Made by a program: the position numbers and the translations under genes. Source: Methanocorpusculum sp. (lineage in GTDB: Archaea > Halobacteriota > Methanomicrobia > Methanomicrobiales > Methanocorpusculaceae). From it: 8,451 nucleotides of DNA. The stretch covers positions 1-8,451 of the forward strand of contig DALTWR010000027.1 in the NCBI GenBank assembly GCA_029986975.1, given 5' to 3'. Below, in pieces: positions 4,498-8,451 of this stretch. The number at the start of each line of letters is the position of its first letter. Positions within the stretch are counted from its first letter, which is position 1. Below the pieces are notes generated by a model. That model was given only the letters and a program-made list of their open reading frames with translations. It was not told where the DNA came from and did not search any database.

Positions 4498-5787
4498 ATG
4501 ATAATTATTGTTGGCGGCGGACCTGCTGGAAGAATGGCTGCCCTGCGTCTTGCTCATGCCGGTCGTAAGGTAACCATCATTGAAAAACGTAAATTAGGCG
4601 GTCAGTGTGTATTTGACGGCTGCATGCTCATCTGCGGATTAAATGATGCTGCACGTGCCTTAGCAAACGCCCGCCATCTGCAGTCTTTAGGAATTATCAA
4701 AGGCAGCGTTGAAGTGGACTATCCGCATCTTTTGGAAAAACTTGAAACAACACAGAGCAAACTCTCTCACGTCATCGAAAAAGAAACAAAGGATGCAGGC
4801 GTTGAAATTGAGTACGGAAAAACAGCGGAGGTGCGTGACGGCGCAGTCTTTGTTGACGGTATAAAGCGTGAGGCAGAAGCAGTAATTCTCGCATGCGGCG
4901 CTGAACTTAGAATGCCTGATATTCCGGGCATATCTGCAAGCGGCGTCTACACCCCGCGTTCGATTCGCACGATGCGGACCCTGCCGAAAAAAATGGTAAT
5001 AGTGGGGGGCGGCATCTCCGGCGCTGAGTTTGCCTACATCTATGCGTCATTCGGCGTTGAAGTAACCCTCCTTGCCCGCTCAAAAGTATTATCAGTACTT
5101 CCCGAAACACTTCGCCTCGATGCACTGCGTGACTTAGAGGCTGTTGACATCCGTGAAAATGTCACTGTGGAACGCATCGAAGGAGAGACTTCTGTAGAAG
5201 CAGTCATTGCAGACGGAAAACGCATACCTTGCGACGCAGTACTGGTTGCAGCAGGGTTTACTCATGAATCTTCGTGGATTTCCGGCATTGAAAAACGTGC
5301 AGACGGCTCAGTTCTAACTGATGAAACCATGCAGACCTCCCTGAAAGGCGTTTACGCCGCAGGAGACATCTGCGGTGCGCCGTACTTTACGCCGGCAGCA
5401 AGAATGCGCGGCTTTGCAGCAGCAGATGCAATCCTCGGAAATCCGCACTGCATTAATCTCTCGCAGCAGCCGTTTACCGTTGTCCTCGGCTTCGACTACA
5501 CAGTATGTCCCGCTGCAGAAAACGGAACGACACTTGAAGCGTTTAATATTGCAGGTCCGGGCGCTTTCTGGCATGTTACCGACTCTACCGTGGGACACAT
5601 GCAGATTACCGTATCCGAAGACAAAAAAGTCCTCGGATTTGCATCGTCATCACCATCCGGCGGCGCTGTCGGAACATATCTCGGACATATGGTAAGAAAC
5701 GGACTTTACTCAAAGGAGTTTTTATCTCTCCTTGAAGTCCATCCGCTTCCCGACGGACTCTACTCACTCATTCGTTTTTCAGCATAA
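4498..5787 (+). CDS. FAD-dependent pyridine nucleotide-disulfide oxidoreductase, 429 aa (dihydrolipoamide dehydrogenase/glutathione reductase family)
   Basis: This flavoprotein should move electrons between a reduced pyridine nucleotide, FAD and a redox-active disulfide. The FAD site is IIIVGGGPAGRMAALRLAHAG (2-22). The redox pair is Cys37-x4-Cys42 (GGQCVFDGC). The NAD(P) Rossmann motif is VIVGGGISGAEFAYIYAS (167-184), and the second FAD motif is GVYAAGDICGAP (284-295). Three departures from the family are visible. After Cys42 the usual IPSK/VPTK is MLIC, with a third cysteine at 46. The second Rossmann strand ends VTLLARSKVL, where Arg194 stands where NADPH-using glutathione reductases have Arg and most dihydrolipoamide dehydrogenases have Glu. 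The C-terminal HPxxxE catalytic motif reads VHPLPDGL, with His415 but no Glu, and the dimerisation domain is short. The start at 4498 puts the FAD motif at residue 2, as expected. The true substrate is unknown, so a dihydrolipoamide role should not be assumed. Confidence 0.9.
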   Translation: MIIIVGGGPAGRMAALRLAHAGRKVTIIEKRKLGGQCVFDGCMLICGLNDAARALANARHLQSLGIIKGSVEVDYPHLLEKLETTQSKLSHVIEKETKDAGVEIEYGKTAEVRDGAVFVDGIKREAEAVILACGAELRMPDIPGISASGVYTPRSIRTMRTLPKKMVIVGGGISGAEFAYIYASFGVEVTLLARSKVLSVLPETLRLDALRDLEAVDIRENVTVERIEGETSVEAVIADGKRIPCDAVLVAAGFTHESSWISGIEKRADGSVLTDETMQTSLKGVYAAGDICGAPYFTPAARMRGFAAADAILGNPHCINLSQQPFTVVLGFDYTVCPAAENGTTLEAFNIAGPGAFWHVTDSTVGHMQITVSEDKKVLGFASSSPSGGAVGTYLGHMVRNGLYSKEFLSLLEVHPLPDGLYSLIRFSA

Positions 5788-5797
5788 CATCTCGGCG

Positions 5798-5853
5798 CGG
5801 CACTCTGAATTTCACCAGTGATTTGAAATCCGGTGCCGTAATCCCTTTCTTTT
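5798..5853 (+). terminator. Two-tier terminator hairpin after the oxidoreductase
   Basis: An outer stem CGGCAC (5798-5803) with GTGCCG (5833-5838) encloses an inner stem ATTTCA (5809-5814) with TGAAAT (5824-5829). A pyrimidine tract CCCTTTCTTTT (5843-5853) follows. It separates the oxidoreductase from the thermosome promoter. Confidence 0.6.
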
Positions 5854-5863
5854 ACTATCACAA

Positions 5864-5880
5864 AGAAGAATATTTATATA
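5864..5880 (+). promoter_or_regulatory. Thermosome promoter (purine-rich BRE and TATA box)
   Basis: TATTTATATA (5871-5880) follows the purine-rich AGAAGAA, which is the arrangement of an archaeal BRE and TATA box. Transcription should begin near 5900-5905, leaving a leader of about 35-40 bases before the ATG. Confidence 0.75.
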
Positions 5881-5908
5881 GAACTACTAAACAACATATT
5901 CCATACAT

Positions 5909-5925
5909 TACCCTGCAAAAGGGTA
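5909..5925 (+). promoter_or_regulatory. Leader hairpin just upstream of the thermosome ribosome-binding site
   Basis: TACCCT (5909-5914) pairs with AGGGTA (5920-5925) around GCAAA, a perfect 6-bp stem. It ends two bases before the AGGTGAT ribosome-binding site of a chaperonin gene. It could affect translation or message stability; this is untested inference. Confidence 0.4.
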
Positions 5926-5927
5926 TT

Positions 5928-5934
5928 AGGTGAT
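5928..5934 (+). promoter_or_regulatory. Strong ribosome-binding site of the thermosome gene
   Basis: AGGTGAT is complementary to the archaeal 16S rRNA 3' end and lies five bases before the ATG at 5940. It is the best Shine-Dalgarno sequence in the window and fixes this start. Confidence 0.8.
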
Positions 5935-5939
5935 TATAC

Positions 5940-7595
5940 ATGTCAGCACAATTAGGCGGTCAGCCAATATTAATCGTGAAAGAAGGAGGATCACGCACCC
6001 GCGGACGGGATGCTCAGAGTATGAACATCGCCGCAGCAAAAGCAGTTGCAGGCGCAGTCAGAACTACGCTCGGTCCGAAAGGAATGGACAAAATGCTCGT
6101 TGACACCATTGGAGATGTTGTCATCACCAACGACGGTGTCACAATCTTAAAAGAGATGGACATTGAGCACCCGGCAGCAAAGATGATGGTTGAAGTCGCA
6201 AAGACTCAGGACGACGAAGTCGGAGACGGAACCACTTCCGCAGTTGTCATCGCAGGCGAACTCTTAAAGAAGTCCGAAGAACTCTTAGAGCAGGACGTTC
6301 ACCCGACCGTTATCACCCTCGGATACCGTCAGGCAGCAGAAAAAGCACAGGAACTCTTACAGGACATTGCAAAAGATGTCAAAGCAACCGACAAAGAAAT
6401 TCTCTCCAAGATTGCAGGAACTGCAATGACCGGAAAGAACGCAGAAGCATCCAAAGAGAAACTCTGTGACTTAATCGTCCGTGCAATCACCCTCGTAACC
6501 GATGAAGACGGCACCGTCGACACCGAAAACGTCCAAGTCGAAAAGCGTGTCGGAGGAGCAATCGAAGACTCCGAAATCGTTGAGGGAATGTTAATCGACA
6601 AAGAACGTGTCCACCCGGGCATGCCGAAGACTGTCGAGAATGCAAAGATTCTCTTACTCAACGCAGCAGTCGAGTACAAGAAGACCGAAGTCGATGCAGA
6701 AATCTCCATCACCTCTCCGGACCAGCTCCAGCTCTTCCTTGATGAAGAAGAAAAGATGATCAAAGGCATCGTTGACAAGATTATCAAGTCCGGTGCAAAC
6801 GTCCTCATGTGCCAGAAAGGTATTGACGACATTGCACAGCACTACTTATCCAAGGCAGGAATCTTCGCACTCCGCCGTGTCAAGAAGTCCGACATGGAAA
6901 AACTTGCACGCGCAACCGGTGCTACTATTATCTCCTCAATCGATGCAATCTCCAAGAACGAACTTGGTACTGCAGGCTTAGTCGAAGAGCGTAAAGTCGG
7001 CTCCGGCGAAGAGATGGTCTTCGTTGAGAAATGCAAGAACCCGAAGGCAGTCTCTATTATCATCAAGGGCGGAACTGAACATGTCGTTGACGAGCTTGGC
7101 CGTGCACTCGAAGACGCACTCCGTGTTGTCGGCTGTGTTGTTGAAGACAAGAAGGTTGTCGCAGGCGGAGGAGCTCCGGAAGTTGAACTCGCACTCAGAC
7201 TCAAAGAGTACGCAGCAACCCAGGGCGGCAGAATCCAGCTCGCAATCGATGCATTTGCAAACGCACTTGAAGTCATCCCGAGAACCCTCGCAGAAAACGC
7301 AGGTCTCGACCCGATTGACAAACTCGTCGACCTTCGTGCAGCACACGAGAAAGGCAAGAAGACCTATGGTCTTGATGTCTTCAAGGGTGAGCCGGTTGAC
7401 ATGTGGAAAGCAGGCGTTGTTGAGCCGCTCCGCGTAAAGACCCAGGCAATTGCATCCGCAGCAGAAGCAGCTGTCATGATCTTAAGAATCGACGATGTCA
7501 TCGCATCCGCAAAGTCCGCAGGTCCGTCTCCGGAAGAGGCAGCCGCAATGGGCGGAATGGGTGGAATGCCGGGCGGAATGCCTGGTATGATGTAA
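5940..7595 (+). CDS. thsA: Thermosome (group II chaperonin) subunit, 551 aa
   Basis: This subunit builds the double-ring archaeal chaperonin that folds cytosolic proteins by an ATP-driven, built-in-lid cycle. Group II hallmarks are present throughout. [11 protein letters not shown] (42-52) and ITNDGVTIL (62-70) belong to the nucleotide site, with Asp65. GDGTTSA (95-101) carries Asp97. EDALRVV (391-397) carries Asp392, matching the hydrolytic aspartate of GroEL Asp398. [12 protein letters not shown] (406-417) follows. The apical region lies between about 210 and 370. The C-terminus is the Gly/Met-rich tail [14 protein letters not shown] that projects into the ring cavity. Length fits the family (about 545-555). 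Codon use is strongly biased (many GTC, GCA, AAG and CTC), as expected for an abundant protein. It is monocistronic, with its own promoter, leader hairpin and terminator. Which paralogue this is (A, B or C) cannot be told from one sequence, so the symbol letter is provisional. Confidence 0.97.
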   Translation: MSAQLGGQPILIVKEGGSRTRGRDAQSMNIAAAKAVAGAVRTTLGPKGMDKMLVDTIGDVVITNDGVTILKEMDIEHPAAKMMVEVAKTQDDEVGDGTTSAVVIAGELLKKSEELLEQDVHPTVITLGYRQAAEKAQELLQDIAKDVKATDKEILSKIAGTAMTGKNAEASKEKLCDLIVRAITLVTDEDGTVDTENVQVEKRVGGAIEDSEIVEGMLIDKERVHPGMPKTVENAKILLLNAAVEYKKTEVDAEISITSPDQLQLFLDEEEKMIKGIVDKIIKSGANVLMCQKGIDDIAQHYLSKAGIFALRRVKKSDMEKLARATGATIISSIDAISKNELGTAGLVEERKVGSGEEMVFVEKCKNPKAVSIIIKGGTEHVVDELGRALEDALRVVGCVVEDKKVVAGGGAPEVELALRLKEYAATQGGRIQLAIDAFANALEVIPRTLAENAGLDPIDKLVDLRAAHEKGKKTYGLDVFKGEPVDMWKAGVVEPLRVKTQAIASAAEAAVMILRIDDVIASAKSAGPSPEEAAAMGGMGGMPGGMPGMM

Positions 7596-7619
7596 TATCA
7601 CCAGCTTAGATACCACACA

Positions 7620-7645
7620 GAACGGAAAAATCCGTTCCTTTTTTT
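7620..7645 (+). terminator. Thermosome terminator
   Basis: GAACGGA (7620-7626) pairs perfectly with TCCGTTC (7631-7637) around an AAAA loop, followed by C and T7 (7639-7645). It is the clearest hairpin plus T-tract in the window and lies 25 bases after the thermosome stop codon. Confidence 0.85.
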
Positions 7646-7699
7646 AAACATTATCCTGTACCCACAGATGAGACATTCGAGAGATTTTACTACTGGTAG

Positions 7700-7708
7700 T
7701 TATAAATA
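7700..7708 (+). promoter_or_regulatory. TATA box of the right-edge gene
   Basis: TTATAAATA (with further TATA downstream) begins 26 bases before the ATG at 7726. There is no Shine-Dalgarno sequence. The close spacing suggests a leaderless or nearly leaderless message. Confidence 0.65.
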
Positions 7709-7725
7709 TATAAGAAGATTCGACA

Positions 7726-8451
7726 ATGCGTCATGAAGTGCTGTATCAGTATGACCTCCCGATTGAACTCTTAGATGAGATTCCGCGCACCGAGGAGGTT
7801 TTAGAAGTTCTCTTTGCACGTTCAAAAGAGAAATGGCTGATACCTATTCTGATTACTCGTGAACGCATCGTCTGGGCATATCCGGAGATGGCGACAGTCT
7901 ATCGTGTATATGAGATGCAGTATGTCGATTTGCAGTCAGTATATGTGAGATTTGCACACCCGCCTATCCCTACATCACTTCATATTGAGACGGTTAACGG
8001 CCAAAAATATGTCTTTAACAATGTAAAGGAAGGCAAAGATGAAATCCGTGGTGCTCTTATGACGCTTTTAAACGAAATGAATCAGCGTTTCGACGGAGTC
8101 TGGGGACTATCCGGCAGAAAAAATTTCATGACTGACGAGTTTCGTCTTGACAAAAACAGGCACTCGTCATCTGAAGTCATCAGCAGCGGTGTGTCTGCTT
8201 TGAAGTTTCATGACGGTTTGTCGGAAGATGATGTCTTTGAGGATGAAAAAACTCTTCCGGGGGCGGGATGTTTTGAGTCAAACGAGGCACTGTTCTCTCA
8301 CTTCGGAAAGGCGGGGGAAGATGTTTTTGAGGAGACCAAAGTCCGGGTCTCATCTCCAGTTTGTGAAGATGATTCGTATGCTGATGCTGATAAAAAAGTT
8401 GCCCGTATAGTAGAAACTGTTGAGGCAGAGATTGCAGAAAGCCGTAAAAAT
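7726..8451 (+). CDS. Partial gene, first 242 codons: possible PH-like N-terminal domain with acidic tail (cut by right edge)
   Basis: The frame is open from ATG 7726 to the last base with no stop, so the gene continues beyond the window. Residues about 25-118 look like a small beta-rich domain closing with a helix: KEKWLIPILITRERIVWAYP, VYRVYEMQYVDLQSVYVRF, SLHIETVNGQKYVFNNV, then KDEIRGALMTLLNEM. This order of strands, a central L-x-x-V turn and a final amphipathic helix is seen in bacterial/archaeal PH-like (bPH) domains, but this is by eye and uncertain. From residue about 130 the chain becomes acidic and low in hydrophobics, with two similar stretches, EDDVFEDEKTL (167-177) and GEDVFEETKV (197-206). 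A helical charged segment (KKVARIVETVEAEIAESRKN) follows at the edge. Codon use is less biased than in the thermosome. Start choice rests on the TATA spacing; no ribosome-binding site is seen. Confidence 0.75.
   Translation, partial: MRHEVLYQYDLPIELLDEIPRTEEVLEVLFARSKEKWLIPILITRERIVWAYPEMATVYRVYEMQYVDLQSVYVRFAHPPIPTSLHIETVNGQKYVFNNVKEGKDEIRGALMTLLNEMNQRFDGVWGLSGRKNFMTDEFRLDKNRHSSSEVISSGVSALKFHDGLSEDDVFEDEKTLPGAGCFESNEALFSHFGKAGEDVFEETKVRVSSPVCEDDSYADADKKVARIVETVEAEIAESRKN

Noticed and set aside
6329..7357. Long minus-strand ORFs across the thermosome gene
   Set aside because: They are antisense shadows created by the strong codon bias of the thermosome; their Ser-rich composition has no family features.
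1..8451. CRISPR array, tRNA, rRNA or insertion sequence
   Set aside because: No spaced direct repeats, cloverleaf, conserved rRNA segments or transposase were seen on either strand.

Overview
The window looks like chromosomal DNA from a methanogenic archaeon, most likely Methanomicrobiales and plausibly close to Methanocorpusculum. The archaeal evidence is a group II chaperonin (thermosome), an archaeal UPF0212 (DUF555) protein, TATA boxes upstream of several genes, one ribosome-binding site complementary to the archaeal 16S 3' end (GGTGAT), and hairpin plus T-tract ends after several genes. The genus is inferred from protein character and gene mix; no search was possible.

Layout. Positions 2-634 hold the C-terminal part of a polysaccharide/oligosaccharide flippase (RfbX/MATE-like), cut by the left edge. 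Positions 635-1087 contain no convincing protein gene but do contain a TATA-like box, two inverted repeats in series and a T6 tract, which together may be a structured RNA. A small minus-strand gene of unknown function (1088-1369) has its own TATA box and an upstream dyad at about 1404-1438. Positions 1440-1691 show little. From 1692 a compact plus-strand group follows: UPF0212, a cysteine-free and apparently degenerate PP-loop (N-type ATP pyrophosphatase-like) protein, and NAD synthetase NadE. NadE starts one base after the PP-loop gene stops, and the group ends in a terminator hairpin that contains the nadE stop codon. Next come a 313-residue protein of unknown function (3541-4482) and a flavoprotein disulfide reductase (4498-5787), separated by a T8 tract. 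After a two-tier terminator hairpin, the thermosome gene (5940-7595) has a strong promoter, a leader hairpin and a classic terminator. The right end holds the N-terminal 242 codons of an unfinished gene (7726-8451) with a possible PH-like domain and an acidic tail.

How the genes may work together. NadE makes NAD+ by ATP-dependent amidation. The flavoprotein downstream probably uses a reduced pyridine nucleotide; an Arg after its second Rossmann strand hints at NADPH. The degenerate PP-loop protein resembles the sulfur-transfer tRNA thiolation family (TtuA/NcsA/Ncs6) but lacks the SGGxDS loop and every cysteine, so it may be a non-catalytic partner, as Ncs2/Ctu2 is in eukaryotes. The thermosome is an independent, highly expressed housekeeping unit. 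The items most worth a second look are the pseudo-PP-loop protein, the possible structured RNA at 745-992, the atypical flavoprotein, and the duplicated P-x-W module in the unknown protein.
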